64,000 nt of DNA from Lutimonas zeaxanthinifaciens (GTDB lineage Bacteria; Bacteroidota; Bacteroidia; Flavobacteriales; Flavobacteriaceae), in assembly GCF_030503675.1 (NCBI RefSeq), contig NZ_CP129964.1:1550001-1614000 (forward strand), written 5' to 3'. The translations under genes and the position numbers were made by a program. Within the stretch, counting starts at the first letter, position 1; each line of letters begins with the position of its first letter. Of the stretch, positions 17,715 through 27,566 are shown in pieces. The notes below the pieces were generated by a model that made no database searches, was not told the origin of the DNA, and worked only from the letters and a program-made list of their open reading frames with translations.

Positions 17715-18649
17715 TATTGTCTCTTTACTATTTTTACTCCCTCAACGTTTATTTTTGATGTATAGATGTGATAGGGAATTTTGGTTTTATTATAAACTTT
17801 ATCAACTACAATACTCACTTTATGAGCTGTTTGTTCATCTTTACTAAAAGTGAATATTGAAGGTCCTGATCCTGAGATACCACCTCCAAGCGCTCCGGCT
17901 TCAACGGCATTTTTAATGACATTATCAAATTCCGGGATCAACTTTGAACGATGTGGTTCAACGATATAATCGTTTAAGGAATCCGCAAATAAATGCGCAT
18001 CATTGGTATGGAGAGCATGAATCAGCGCTCCAACATTTGCCCATTGCTTTATGGCACTTTTTAACTTTACCGTTTGAGGTAAAATATCCCTTGAAACCGA
18101 GGTTTTGATTTCAATTTGGGGATGGATGATAGTCGCGTATAAACCTTCAATTGAAGGAAGTTCTATCACTTTTATCGGATCGTCAGATTTAACCAGGGTA
18201 AATCCCCCAAGAAGGGCGGGAGCCACATTGTCTGCAATGGGGGCCCCACAGGCCGCTCTCTCTCCTTCAGCTGCGTAGGGTATAAGCTGATGGCTTGAAA
18301 ACGGATTTCCCAATAATTCATTCGCCGCAAATACGGCCCCGGCCGCACTTGCGGCACTACTTCCCACGCCACTACCTGGCTTGATGTTTTTATAAATATC
18401 AATTTCAATACCAAAACCGGGAGCCTCTTTTAAATCTTTCAGCATTTCAATGACCGCAACACTCGCCACATTCTTTTCGGCTTCCATCGGTAATTTCTCA
18501 CCAATGATTTTTCCTATTCTGACTCCTGGCTCATCCGTTTTGCGAAGTACCATTTTATCCCCTATAGAATCCAGGCAACATCCCAGAACATCAAAACCGC
18601 AGGAAACATTGGCGATGGTAGCCGGAGAAAATATTTCAATTTCTTTCAT
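17714..18649 (-). CDS. thrB: Homoserine kinase
   Basis: 311 residues, GHMP kinase family. It phosphorylates homoserine with ATP to give the substrate of ThrC. The ATP-binding motif PGSGVGSSAAS lies at 91-101, and the C-terminal GALGGGISGSGPSIFTF is the third GHMP motif. Located 8 bases after thrA and overlapping thrC by one base. Confidence 0.96.
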   Translation of the reverse strand: MKEIEIFSPATIANVSCGFDVLGCCLDSIGDKMVLRKTDEPGVRIGKIIGEKLPMEAEKNVASVAVIEMLKDLKEAPGFGIEIDIYKNIKPGSGVGSSAASAAGAVFAANELLGNPFSSHQLIPYAAEGERAACGAPIADNVAPALLGGFTLVKSDDPIKVIELPSIEGLYATIIHPQIEIKTSVSRDILPQTVKLKSAIKQWANVGALIHALHTNDAHLFADSLNDYIVEPHRSKLIPEFDNVIKNAVEAGALGGGISGSGPSIFTFSKDEQTAHKVSIVVDKVYNKTKIPYHIYTSKINVEGVKIVKRQ

Positions 18650-18657
18650 GCCTGATT

Positions 18658-21102
18658 TTATTTATTTCCAGTTCTGATGATATCACCAAAAATTCCTGAA
18701 GCAGTCACATCTGCACCTGCTCCGGCTCCTTTAATGATCAGCGGTTGATCCTTGTATCTATTGGTGTAGAATAAAACAATATTATCCTTTCCGTCCAAAT
18801 TGTAAAATGGATGGTCCTTTGGAATATGCTGAAGCCCAACAGAGGCTTTTCCATCTTTATAACTAGCCACGTACTTTAATCGGCAGTTTTCGTTTTCAGC
18901 AGCTTGCCTTAGCTTATTGAAATGATCCGATTCAGACACAAGGGTCTCCAGAAATTCAGGTACAGTAACAGCATCTAGTGAAGCTTGCGGAAGAAAAGAT
19001 TCATTCTTGATGTCTTCCAATTCACTGTGCAATCCGCTCTCCCTCATTAAAATAAGAATCTTTCTCATCACATCCACTCCGCTCAGGTCTATTCTTGGAT
19101 CGGGTTCGGTATACCCTTCTATTCCTGCCTGATCCACAACTTCCGCAAAAGATTTTTCTGCATTGAAATGATTAAATACAAAATTCAGACTTCCTGACAA
19201 GACTGCCTGTATTTCCGTGATTTCATCCCCCGAAGCGATCAGGTTATTCAGGGTGTCAATAATCGGTAACCCTGCACCCACATTGGTTTCGAACAAGAAA
19301 GGGGCATTGTATTTTCTCGATAAGTATTTCAGGTGTTGATAATTGTCAAAAGCCGAAGAGCAGGCAATTTTGTTGCAGGCTACAACAGCGATGCTATCGG
19401 AAAGACAGCTTGCGTATAATTCGGGTACCTGGTCATTTGCCGTATTATCAACAAAGACACTGTTTCGTAAATTCAGGCCTTTCATTTTTCCGATAAATTC
19501 TTCAAGATCTGCTTTTTCACCTTTTTGATCCAATTGATCCGTCCAGTTATTAAGGTCTATACCTTCAATCTCAAATAGCATTTTTCTCGAATTACTGATT
19601 GCAACAACACGTAATTGTAAATGCTGTTTCTCTAATAGGTAGTCCGACTGCAATTTTATTTGCTCTAAGAGCTTGCCGCCTACATTTCCGATTCCAACTA
19701 CAAATAGATTGATCTGTTTGATCTGATCTTCAAAAAAGGCTGCATGCAAAGTGTTTAATGCTTTTTTAACATCATTCTCACTGATCACAGCCGAAATATT
19801 TTTTTCGGTAGACCCTTGTGCAATAGCGCGAATATTTACATTGTTAGCTCCCAGTTCAGAGAACATTCTGCCACTGATTCCCTGATGTGATTTCATATGA
19901 TCTCCCACAAGGGCAATGATTGCGAGTTCGGTTTCAATGATCAGCGGGTTGACCTTATGCTGAAATATTTCAAATTCAAATTCTTTATCAACTGATTTTT
20001 TTGCCAGAATGCTTTCACCTCTGTCTATAGCGATACAAATGGAATGCTCACTAGAGGCCTGAGTAATGAATTTCACATTGATTCCATTTTTTGCCAGGGC
20101 TCCGAATAAACGCTCTGAAATTCCGGGCACACCAACCATACCATTTCCTTCAAGGGTTAACAGGGCGATGTCTTCAATATGGCTAATTCCTTTTACGGTG
20201 GATCCGGATACCAGGGATTTTTTAGTAATCAAAGTACCCTTATCCTTTGCAGAAAGTGTGTTCTTGATCAAAATTGGTATTCTTTTATCAAGAACGGGCT
20301 GAACGGTGGGAGGGTAGAGTACTTTGGCACCAAAATGAGAAAGCTCCATGGCTTCCTGATACGAAATTTCCTCTATAGGATATGCTTGCCTCACCAATTT
20401 TGGATTTGCCGTATACATCCCGCTCACATCCGTCCAAATTTCCAGAATATTCGCGTCTGCAGCATTGGCAATGATAGCTGCGGTATAATCTGATCCGCCC
20501 CTTCCAAGCGTTGTTGTTTCATTTAATTCATTTGAGGAGATAAATCCCGGAAATAAAAAAACATCTACTGAATCATTACTCAATTCATTTTTCAGGCTTT
20601 TTTGAGTAAGCTCAAAATCCACTTCAGCATTTAAATACTGATCATCCGTTTTAATAACGTCGCGACTATCAATTAAAGCGGCGTTTACATTATTCTGAAG
20701 CATGGCCTGATGGATAATGAAAGAAGACATTATTTCTCCCAGACTCACAATTCTAGCCGAGGTTTTATCCGAAAGATCACTCAGCAGGGATATACTATGC
20801 AGAATTTCTTTGAGCTGATTTAACTTTTTGGCAACTTCAGCTTTGCAATTTGTTTGATTGTAATGTGGGAAAAGGTTTTCTATGGCCTCAAAATGTCTTT
20901 TTTCAATCTGATCCACGATATCCTCATACATTAAATCATTCTTAAGGGCAAGGTCAGAAGCCTCAATAAGCAGGTTGGTAACCCCACCAAGCGCTGAAAC
21001 CACTATGGCAGTTTGTTCTTTCTTTTCTTTAACTATCTGGATTACTTTTTTTATGTTCTCAGCGGAGCCTACTGAAGTTCCACCGAATTTCGCAACTATC
21101 AT
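18658..21102 (-). CDS. thrA: Bifunctional aspartate kinase / homoserine dehydrogenase
   Basis: 814 residues. The N-terminal aspartokinase domain starts with KFGGTSVGS (5-13) and carries GRGGSDYTA; tandem ACT domains follow (about 310-460), where threonine feedback would act; the homoserine dehydrogenase domain begins with the nucleotide site GIGNVGG (about 468-474) and contains FLFETNVGAGLPIIDTL. It catalyses the first and third steps of the threonine branch. It is preceded by a 107-base untranslated stretch and a threonine-rich leader ORF at 21210-21284. Length and fusion order match the E. coli ThrA type. Confidence 0.97.
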   Translation of the reverse strand: MIVAKFGGTSVGSAENIKKVIQIVKEKKEQTAIVVSALGGVTNLLIEASDLALKNDLMYEDIVDQIEKRHFEAIENLFPHYNQTNCKAEVAKKLNQLKEILHSISLLSDLSDKTSARIVSLGEIMSSFIIHQAMLQNNVNAALIDSRDVIKTDDQYLNAEVDFELTQKSLKNELSNDSVDVFLFPGFISSNELNETTTLGRGGSDYTAAIIANAADANILEIWTDVSGMYTANPKLVRQAYPIEEISYQEAMELSHFGAKVLYPPTVQPVLDKRIPILIKNTLSAKDKGTLITKKSLVSGSTVKGISHIEDIALLTLEGNGMVGVPGISERLFGALAKNGINVKFITQASSEHSICIAIDRGESILAKKSVDKEFEFEIFQHKVNPLIIETELAIIALVGDHMKSHQGISGRMFSELGANNVNIRAIAQGSTEKNISAVISENDVKKALNTLHAAFFEDQIKQINLFVVGIGNVGGKLLEQIKLQSDYLLEKQHLQLRVVAISNSRKMLFEIEGIDLNNWTDQLDQKGEKADLEEFIGKMKGLNLRNSVFVDNTANDQVPELYASCLSDSIAVVACNKIACSSAFDNYQHLKYLSRKYNAPFLFETNVGAGLPIIDTLNNLIASGDEITEIQAVLSGSLNFVFNHFNAEKSFAEVVDQAGIEGYTEPDPRIDLSGVDVMRKILILMRESGLHSELEDIKNESFLPQASLDAVTVPEFLETLVSESDHFNKLRQAAENENCRLKYVASYKDGKASVGLQHIPKDHPFYNLDGKDNIVLFYTNRYKDQPLIIKGAGAGADVTASGIFGDIIRTGNK

Positions 21103-21172
21103 CGTTTTGAATTTTTATTCTTGAAATGTACTTTTTTGTTGTTAAGAATCTTGATTTACTCTTGTAAAAAGT

Positions 21173-21221
21173 TTCTTATAGGGACGTAGTAATATATGCA
21201 AAACAACCCCTAAAGGGTGTT
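21173..21221 (-). promoter_or_regulatory. Candidate alternative RNA pairings in the thr leader
   Basis: The last Thr-Leu codons supply ACCC (21218-21215), which can pair with GGG (21210-21208) just after the stop; adding AACA with TGTT gives a 7-bp stem with a 2-base bulge. The same segment, TAGGGG (21212-21207), can instead pair with TCCCTA further on (21184-21179), six pairs including one G-U, with a 22-base loop. The two pairings exclude each other, as expected of an attenuator switch. Neither ends cleanly in a T-run; a five-T stretch follows only later (about 21169-21165). Confidence 0.35.
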
Positions 21222-21284
21222 AGTGAACGTAGCTGTTGTTGTATTACAGCGAAATGAAGAAATTAAGTTGACTATTTTTTGCAT
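21210..21284 (-). CDS. thrL: thr operon leader peptide (24 codons, six Thr)
   Basis: Read leftwards from ATG at 21284, the ORF starts MQKIVNLISSF and ends NTTTATFTNTL before TAG at 21212-21210. Six of the last eleven codons are Thr, using ACA three times and ACG, ACT and ACC once each, and there are two Ile codons (ATA, ATT). It lies upstream of thrA, same strand, with a TATATTTG box just before it. This is the layout of a ribosome-mediated attenuator sensing threonyl-tRNA, as for E. coli thrL; the peptide itself shows no relation to the E. coli one beyond composition. The terminator half is not clear (see the separate entry). The call is inference from composition and position, but chance seems unlikely. 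Confidence 0.82.
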   Translation of the reverse strand: MQKIVNLISSFRCNTTTATFTNTL

Positions 21285-21291
21285 GATGAGG

Positions 21292-21299
21292 CAAATATA
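21292..21299 (-). promoter_or_regulatory. -7 promoter box of the thr operon
   Basis: Minus-strand 21299-21292 reads TATATTTG, a full consensus match, seven bases before the leader ATG at 21284. The -33 region is A/T-rich without a clear TTG. The rest of the 450-base gap between thrA and the HdeD-like gene (about 21300-21553) is A+T-rich with no ORF or stable hairpin that I can support. Confidence 0.6.
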
Positions 21300-21553
21300 T
21301 ATTTCTTTTTTTAATTGATAAAGAATATTACATTTTTTTTGAGAAAAGAAGGTGTTCAAAAAAATAGATTGAATTATTCGCATGATTTAAGGGATTGGTT
21401 TAGTAATCCCGTTTTGTGAATAAAAGGAAAACAAACGACTTTATAATCGAGGTTATAGTAGCTGTTCCATTTGAAATCACAAAAAAATGACTCATAAAGA
21501 GTTAATTTTGAAAGGATTGAATTATATTTAAGCAAACCTTTAAAATATTTATT

Positions 21554-22144
21554 ATGTCAAACCTTATCTCGAAAGTATCCGGTACAGTTAAAAACTGGTG
21601 GGTCTTTCTCATTATTGGAATTTTATTGATCCTAAGTGCCTACTGGATGTTTTCTACACCTGTTGAGAGTTTTGTTGGACTGGCAACCTTTTTTAGTGCA
21701 TTAATATTTGTCAGTGGATTGTTCAGTGTCTTTTTTGCACTTACCAACAAAGATGATATCGATAACTTCGGTCTCTATCTGGCCAGTGGTATCCTGGATG
21801 TCATTATCGGTTTTATTCTTCTCAAATACCCGGGAATCACAGTAGTGCTCTTTTCTATGTTCATCGGTTTCTGGCTCTTATTTAGAGGATTTTATATGAT
21901 TTCAGCCTCCTTTAAAATTAAAAAAGTTGGAGTTGACAACTGGGGATGGGTACTTTTCTTTGGTGTTCTAGTCGTGATTTTTGCCATGATGTCGATCATC
22001 AACCCTTTGATTGGTGCGGCTTATCTTGTTTATACATTGGCTTTTACCCTGGTTTTACTGGGCATTGCCAATATCATGCTTTCTATGAGGCTCCGTAAAG
22101 TGAAATCCGGAGTTAAGGACCTAAAGGAGAAACTGCAGGGTTAG
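21554..22144 (+). CDS. HdeD/DUF308-family membrane protein
   Basis: 196 residues with six hydrophobic helices arranged as three pairs; the segments beginning WWVFLIIGILLILSAYWMF, YLASGILDVIIGFILL and WGWVLFFGVLVVIFAMM show the repeated two-helix unit of the HdeD/DUF308 family. In E. coli HdeD supports acid resistance at high density; the role here is not known. It is divergent from the thr operon and ends at a strong two-way terminator shared with clpC. A near-consensus TATATTTA lies at 21523-21530. Confidence 0.8.
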   Translation: MSNLISKVSGTVKNWWVFLIIGILLILSAYWMFSTPVESFVGLATFFSALIFVSGLFSVFFALTNKDDIDNFGLYLASGILDVIIGFILLKYPGITVVLFSMFIGFWLLFRGFYMISASFKIKKVGVDNWGWVLFFGVLVVIFAMMSIINPLIGAAYLVYTLAFTLVLLGIANIMLSMRLRKVKSGVKDLKEKLQG

Positions 22145-22151
22145 CAGTTTA

Positions 22152-22199
22152 AATTAATAATAAAAAAGGGAGGTTAGCAGCCTCCCTTTATTATTAATT
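22152..22199. terminator. Long bidirectional terminator between hdeD-like gene and clpC
   Basis: Arms 22152-22173 and 22181-22199 are reverse complements over 19 bases, with only a 3-A bulge in the left arm. The core GGGAGG/CCTCCC is flanked by A-runs on one side and T-rich sequence on the other, so the hairpin can stop transcription in both directions between two convergent genes. Confidence 0.9.
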
Positions 22200-22248
22200 C
22201 CTCTGTAATCTTTCAATTGATTTTTGGAATTTAAGAAATAATACAGAA

Positions 22249-24783
22249 TTACTTCGATTCCTTTTCCTTGTCAATTTTGATCTGAAGCTCATTTTTCTTT
22301 TTGTCCAGATCCATGAAAATGGTATCGTTCTCACCTAAATTGGCATTAACAATCTCTTCGGCAAGAGCATCTTCAATGTATTTTTGAATCGCTCTTTTCA
22401 AAGGCCTTGCTCCGTACTGTTTGTCAAATCCTTTGTCAACAATGAAATCTTTCGCGGCCTCACTTAGTTCAAGTTTATAACCCAGATCAGAAATTCTTGA
22501 CAACAATTTGGCCAATTCAATATCGATAATGGCATGAATATCTTTCCTTTCAAGGGCATTGAATACGATCACGTCATCAATTCTGTTCAGGAATTCAGGC
22601 GCAAAACTCTTTTTTAAGGCATTTTGGATAATGCTTTTGGCATTGGCATCCGCTTGTTCCTTCTTGGCAGCCGTACCAAACCCAACACCTTGCCCGAAGT
22701 CCTTAAGCTGCCTTGAACCAATATTGGAAGTCATAATGATGATCGTGTGCCTGAAATCAATTTTGCGACCAAGGCTGTCCGTGATATAGCCGTCATCAAG
22801 AATCTGCAAGAGCATGTTAAACACATCAGGATGCGCTTTTTCAATTTCATCGAGTAAAACCACTGCATAAGGCTTACGTCTCACTTTTTCAGTCAGCTGG
22901 CCACCTTCCTCGTAACCAACATAACCAGGAGGAGCACCGATCAGCCTTGAAATGGCAAATTTCTCCATGTATTCACTCATATCAATACGCACCAGGGCAT
23001 CGGGTGAATCAAACAATTGGGTAGCCAATACTTTGGCCAACTGCGTTTTACCCACACCGGTCTGACCGAGGAAAATAAAGGATCCAATGGGTTTGTTAGG
23101 GTCTTTAAGGCCCACTCTGTTTCTTTGGATGGCCTTGACAACCTTCATCACAGCCTCGTCCTGTCCGATAACCTTACCTTTTATCAATTCAGGAAGGTCT
23201 TTCAGTCGTTTGCTTTCCGCTTCGGCGATTCTGTTAACAGGTATACCAGTCATCATACTGACAACTTCGGCAACATTATCTTCGGTCACCGTTTCTTTGT
23301 GGAGTTTGGATTGTTCTTCCCAGTCCTGCTGAGCAGTTTCCAGTTCCTTTTCCGTTCTTTTTTCATCATCACGCAGCTTTGCAGCCTCCTCATACTTTTG
23401 ACTCTTTACCACGTCATTTTTATGTTCCCTGATGTCCTCAAGTTTCTTTTCGAGCTCAAGTACTGTTTTGGGAACCACAATATTCGTGATATGGATCCTC
23501 GACCCCGCCTCATCCAGAGCATCGATAGCCTTATCCGGCAAGTATCGGTCCGTCATGTATCGGTTGGTCAAAGTCACACAGGCCTTAATGGCTTCCGGTG
23601 TAAAGACCACATTATGATGATCTTCATATTTATTTTTTATGTTTTCAAGAATCTGAATGGTTTCCTCAACACTTGTCGGCTCCACCATCACTTTTTGAAA
23701 TCTCCGCTCAAGAGCACCATCCTTTTCGATGTTCTGTCTGAATTCATCCAGAGTTGTAGCACCGATACATTGAATTTCACCTCGGGCTAAAGCAGGTTTG
23801 AACATGTTAGAAGCGTCAAGAGAGCCTGTTGCTCCACCAGCACCAACGATGGTGTGAATTTCATCTATAAAAAGTATGATATCATCATTCTTCTCAAGCT
23901 CATTCATCAGGGCCTTCATTCGTTCCTCGAACTGTCCACGGTATTTTGTGCCTGCCACTAAGCTTGCAAGATCCAGCGATACAATTCGCTTATTAAAGAG
24001 GATCCTGGATACTTTTTTCTGAATGATGCGCAACGCAAGCCCTTCTGCGATCGCAGACTTACCTACACCAGGCTCACCAATCAGAATCGGGTTGTTTTTC
24101 TTTCTTCGACTTAAAATTTGGGAGATTCGTTCTATTTCTCGCTTTCGCCCGACTACGGGATCAAGTTTGCCGGCTTCAGCCAGCAGCGTTAAATCTCTAC
24201 CGAAATTATCGAGAACCGGGGTTTTAGATTTTTTGGCCACGTTACTTTTTGATCCCTGATAGGGATTCTTTTTTGGTTCGTTAAAATCTTCCGGAGGTGT
24301 TTCTGCCACCGGGCTTTCTGTGATATCCTCTTCTTTACTTCCTGCAAACAATTCCTGAAACACTTCTTTAACGTCTTCGTAAAACACATCAAAGTTGTGC
24401 AGGACTTTTGTAGTTGGGTCATTTTCATTTCGCAAGATACACAGCAATAGATGCGCCGTGCTGATGGCATCACTTTTAAAAAGTTTTGCTTCAAGAAAAG
24501 TTGTCTTCAAGGCTTTTTCTGCCTGTTTTGTAAGGTGAAGACTTTTTTTATCGTTAACTCCTGATGAAGAGGAACCCACTTCATGAAGTAATTCTATTTT
24601 TTTTCTCAGCGCTGAAAAATTGAGTTCGAAGGTGTTCAGTATGTCATAGGCTTCGCCTTTTCCTTTGCGTAAAATGCCAAGCATCAAGTGTTCAGTACCT
24701 ATAAAATCATGTCCCAGTCTCAACGCTTCTTCCTTGCTATAGGCAATCACATCCTTTACTTTTGGTGAAAAATTATCGTCCAT
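22249..24783 (-). CDS. clpC: ATP-dependent Clp protease ATP-binding subunit ClpC
   Basis: 844 residues. Clp-N double repeat (about 1-150) with FIGTEHLMLGIL, first AAA+ module with Walker A GEPGVGKS (about 230) and Walker B ILFIDEIHT, a middle region with the UVR-like KYEEAAKLRDDEK, and second AAA+ module with GQTGVGKT (about 570), VVLLDEIEKAH and arginine-finger segment. The UVR-like middle domain separates ClpC from ClpA and ClpB. It unfolds protein substrates for ClpP in the cytoplasm. Single gene; a TAAATTTA near-consensus -7 box lies shortly upstream. The acidic, low-complexity stretch around 150-185 is a linker. Confidence 0.95.
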   Translation of the reverse strand: MDDNFSPKVKDVIAYSKEEALRLGHDFIGTEHLMLGILRKGKGEAYDILNTFELNFSALRKKIELLHEVGSSSSGVNDKKSLHLTKQAEKALKTTFLEAKLFKSDAISTAHLLLCILRNENDPTTKVLHNFDVFYEDVKEVFQELFAGSKEEDITESPVAETPPEDFNEPKKNPYQGSKSNVAKKSKTPVLDNFGRDLTLLAEAGKLDPVVGRKREIERISQILSRRKKNNPILIGEPGVGKSAIAEGLALRIIQKKVSRILFNKRIVSLDLASLVAGTKYRGQFEERMKALMNELEKNDDIILFIDEIHTIVGAGGATGSLDASNMFKPALARGEIQCIGATTLDEFRQNIEKDGALERRFQKVMVEPTSVEETIQILENIKNKYEDHHNVVFTPEAIKACVTLTNRYMTDRYLPDKAIDALDEAGSRIHITNIVVPKTVLELEKKLEDIREHKNDVVKSQKYEEAAKLRDDEKRTEKELETAQQDWEEQSKLHKETVTEDNVAEVVSMMTGIPVNRIAEAESKRLKDLPELIKGKVIGQDEAVMKVVKAIQRNRVGLKDPNKPIGSFIFLGQTGVGKTQLAKVLATQLFDSPDALVRIDMSEYMEKFAISRLIGAPPGYVGYEEGGQLTEKVRRKPYAVVLLDEIEKAHPDVFNMLLQILDDGYITDSLGRKIDFRHTIIIMTSNIGSRQLKDFGQGVGFGTAAKKEQADANAKSIIQNALKKSFAPEFLNRIDDVIVFNALERKDIHAIIDIELAKLLSRISDLGYKLELSEAAKDFIVDKGFDKQYGARPLKRAIQKYIEDALAEEIVNANLGENDTIFMDLDKKKNELQIKIDKEKESK

Positions 24784-25007
24784 TTGCTTGTTGTTTATGA
24801 TGTAAATTTAGTAGATTTTTTAACTAATTCATTACAAAAGTTATCAGCAACTACTAAGTTCATACTAAGTTACTAAAATTCAGTGAAATAATTCGAAGCA
24901 ATTGTTAATAACTAATCTCAATAAAAATCCCTCTGGGTCTCCCTAAAAATAAGAATAATTGTATATTGCTCCAGCTAAAAAAATACGATTAAAAACGGTA
25001 ATTAAAT

Positions 25008-27521
25008 ATGGCGGAACAAGATAAAATTATTCCAATTAATATTGAGGAGGAAATGAAATCAGCCTACATCGATTATTCGATGTCTGTAATTGTTTCAAGA
25101 GCCCTTCCTGATGTGAGAGATGGTTTAAAACCAGTGCACAGAAGGGTTTTATTCGGGATGCATGAATTGGGTATCAAAGCCACAGGAGCACACAAGAAAT
25201 CGGCAAGGGTAGTCGGGGAGGTTTTAGGTAAGTATCACCCCCATGGCGATACTTCAGTTTACGATGCCATGGTGAGAATGGCACAGGACTGGAGCATGCG
25301 TTATGAGTTGGTTGATGGCCAGGGTAACTTTGGTTCACCTGATGGAGACAGCCCTGCGGCAATGCGTTATACTGAGGTAAGAATGAGAAAGATTTCAGAA
25401 GAGATGCTTGCCGATATAGAAAAAGATACGGTTGACCATCGCCTGAACTTTGATGATACCTTGCAGGAACCAACGGTACTGCCAACCAGGATTCCGAGTT
25501 TGCTTGTCAATGGTGCATCGGGGATCGCAGTGGGTATGGCCACAAACATGGCCCCTCACAACCTGAGTGAAGTTGTGGATGGTACAGTTGCCTATATCGA
25601 TAATCGTGACATAGAAGTAGAAGAACTTATTCAATATATAAAAGCACCTGATTTTCCGACAGGAGGAACCATTTACGGCTATGAAGGTGTAAAGCAGGCG
25701 TTTCTTACCGGTCGTGGAAGAGTTGTTATGCGTGCAAAGGCAAATTTTGAAGAAGTTAACGGAAGAGAGTGCATTATCGTAACCGAATTGCCTTATCAGG
25801 TGAATGGTTCTGAGCTTTTAAAGAAAACGGTCGATTTGATCAATGATCACAAAATTGACGGAATTGCATCCATAAGAGATGAGACCAGCAGAAAGGGAAG
25901 AAGGCTGGTTTATGTTTTAAAAAGAGATGCCATCCCTAACATTGTTCTCAATAAACTTTATAAATATACTGCACTTCAAACTTCCTTCAGTGTAAATAAC
26001 ATTGCACTGGTTAATGGAAAACCTGAGGTTCTGAATTTAAAGGATCTTATCGTTCACTTTGTCGATCACAGGCATGAAGTGGTTGTACGAAGAACCAAGT
26101 TTGAACTGGAAAAGGCAGAAGCCAGGGCTCATATTCTAGAAGGACTTATTATCGCTAGTGATAATATCGATGAGGTGATCAAATTGATCAGGGCTTCGGG
26201 GAATGCGGATGAAGCGAGAGAAAAATTGATGGAGCGTTTTGAACTGACTGAGATTCAGGCAAAGGCTATCGTAGAGATGAGGCTAAGACAGTTAACGGGT
26301 CTGGAGCAGGATAAGTTAAGAGCTGAATACGAAGATATCATGAAATTGATTGAAGATCTTAAAGACATCCTGGATAGTGAGCCAAGAAGAATGGAGATCA
26401 TCAAGAATGAATTGCTCGAGATTAAGGAAAAGTATGGTGATGAAAGAAGATCTGTAATTGAATATGCAGGAGGGGAACTCAATATTGAGGATATGATCCC
26501 GAATTCACAGGTTGTCGTTACCATTTCTCATGCCGGATATATAAAACGTACAGATCTTTCTGAATATAAAACGCAGAATAGAGGAGGTAGAGGACAAAAA
26601 GGTGTTGCGACAAGAAATGAAGATTTCCTTGAGCATCTTTTCGTGGCCACTAACCATCAGTACATGCTGTTCTTTACTCAAAAAGGAAAAGTCTTCTGGA
26701 TGCGGGTTTACGAAATCCCGGAAGGCAATAAAACCTCGAAAGGAAGAGCGATTCAAAACCTTATCAATATTGAAAATGACGATAAGGTGAAGGCATTTGT
26801 AGTTACTCAGGATCTGAAGGACGAAGAATACGTCAATAATAATTATGTGGTTATGGTGACCAAGAAAGGTCAAACCAAAAAGACTTCACTTGAGCAGTAT
26901 TCAAGGCCTAGGACAAATGGTATCAACGCGATCACGATCAAAGAGGGTGATGAACTTCTTGAAGCGAAGCTGACCAATGGTGCCAGTCAAATCATGATTG
27001 CTGCCAAATCGGGTAAATCAATACGATTTGAGGAAAGTAAGACGAGGCCGATGGGTAGAAATGCTTCAGGAGTAAGGGGAATTACCTTGAGAGATGAAAA
27101 GGATGAGGTAGTAGGAATGGTATCCATTCAGGACGACGCGAGCGATATTCTGGTGGTTTCGGAAAAAGGATTTGGTAAACGTTCAAAACTCGATGACTAC
27201 AGAATTACAAATCGTGGTGGTAAAGGTGTTAAAACCATTAATATCACGGACAAGACCGGGGAACTGGTCGCGATAAAAAATGTAGTAGACGACGATGATC
27301 TGATGATCATCAATAAATCCGGTATTACAATTCGATTGAGCGTAGCGGACCTAAGAGTTATGGGACGAGCCACTCAAGGAGTAAAACTCATCAATATTAA
27401 GGACAATGATTCAATTGCTGCCGTCGCAAAAGTGAAGCGGGAAGAGTCAGATGTTGATGAAATGGAGGAAGGAGAAATAAAAACTGATGAAAATCATAAT
27501 AATAACGAGCAAAATGATTAA
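25008..27521 (+). CDS. gyrA: DNA gyrase subunit A
   Basis: 837 residues. Catalytic Tyr-121 lies in MRYTEVRM. The winged-helix/tower region is followed by the C-terminal beta-pinwheel, which contains the GyrA box as [11 protein letters not shown]; this box distinguishes GyrA from ParC. The quinolone region reads HGDTSVYDA, with Thr-82 and Asp-86 at the positions of E. coli Ser-83 and Asp-87; Thr is the normal residue in Flavobacterium, so this is not a resistance change. The C-terminus ends in an acidic, Asn-rich tail. It is divergent from clpC across 224 bases in which I see no clear element, and is followed by the TPR gene. Confidence 0.97.
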   Translation: MAEQDKIIPINIEEEMKSAYIDYSMSVIVSRALPDVRDGLKPVHRRVLFGMHELGIKATGAHKKSARVVGEVLGKYHPHGDTSVYDAMVRMAQDWSMRYELVDGQGNFGSPDGDSPAAMRYTEVRMRKISEEMLADIEKDTVDHRLNFDDTLQEPTVLPTRIPSLLVNGASGIAVGMATNMAPHNLSEVVDGTVAYIDNRDIEVEELIQYIKAPDFPTGGTIYGYEGVKQAFLTGRGRVVMRAKANFEEVNGRECIIVTELPYQVNGSELLKKTVDLINDHKIDGIASIRDETSRKGRRLVYVLKRDAIPNIVLNKLYKYTALQTSFSVNNIALVNGKPEVLNLKDLIVHFVDHRHEVVVRRTKFELEKAEARAHILEGLIIASDNIDEVIKLIRASGNADEAREKLMERFELTEIQAKAIVEMRLRQLTGLEQDKLRAEYEDIMKLIEDLKDILDSEPRRMEIIKNELLEIKEKYGDERRSVIEYAGGELNIEDMIPNSQVVVTISHAGYIKRTDLSEYKTQNRGGRGQKGVATRNEDFLEHLFVATNHQYMLFFTQKGKVFWMRVYEIPEGNKTSKGRAIQNLINIENDDKVKAFVVTQDLKDEEYVNNNYVVMVTKKGQTKKTSLEQYSRPRTNGINAITIKEGDELLEAKLTNGASQIMIAAKSGKSIRFEESKTRPMGRNASGVRGITLRDEKDEVVGMVSIQDDASDILVVSEKGFGKRSKLDDYRITNRGGKGVKTINITDKTGELVAIKNVVDDDDLMIINKSGITIRLSVADLRVMGRATQGVKLINIKDNDSIAAVAKVKREESDVDEMEEGEIKTDENHNNNEQND

Positions 27522-27526
27522 TTTTG
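27519..27526 (+). promoter_or_regulatory. Putative -7 box for the TPR gene, overlapping the gyrA stop
   Basis: TAATTTTG matches TAnnTTTG and its first three bases are the gyrA stop codon. It lies 40 bases before the TPR-gene ATG, so that gene may be expressed separately from gyrA as well as by read-through. No -33 TTG. Confidence 0.4.
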
Positions 27527-27566
27527 CACGCTAAATAATTCAATAACAAAATATTAAAATATTAAA

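Noticed and set aside
23017-23790. Long + strand ORF of 257 codons opposite clpC
   Set aside because: It lies wholly inside the well-conserved clpC coding region, has no own promoter, and its product shows only low-complexity Phe/Leu-rich sequence typical of antisense reading.
25108-25145. Possible quinolone-resistance change in gyrA
   Set aside because: Thr-82 instead of Ser is the normal residue in Flavobacterium-type GyrA, and the rest of the region is unaltered.
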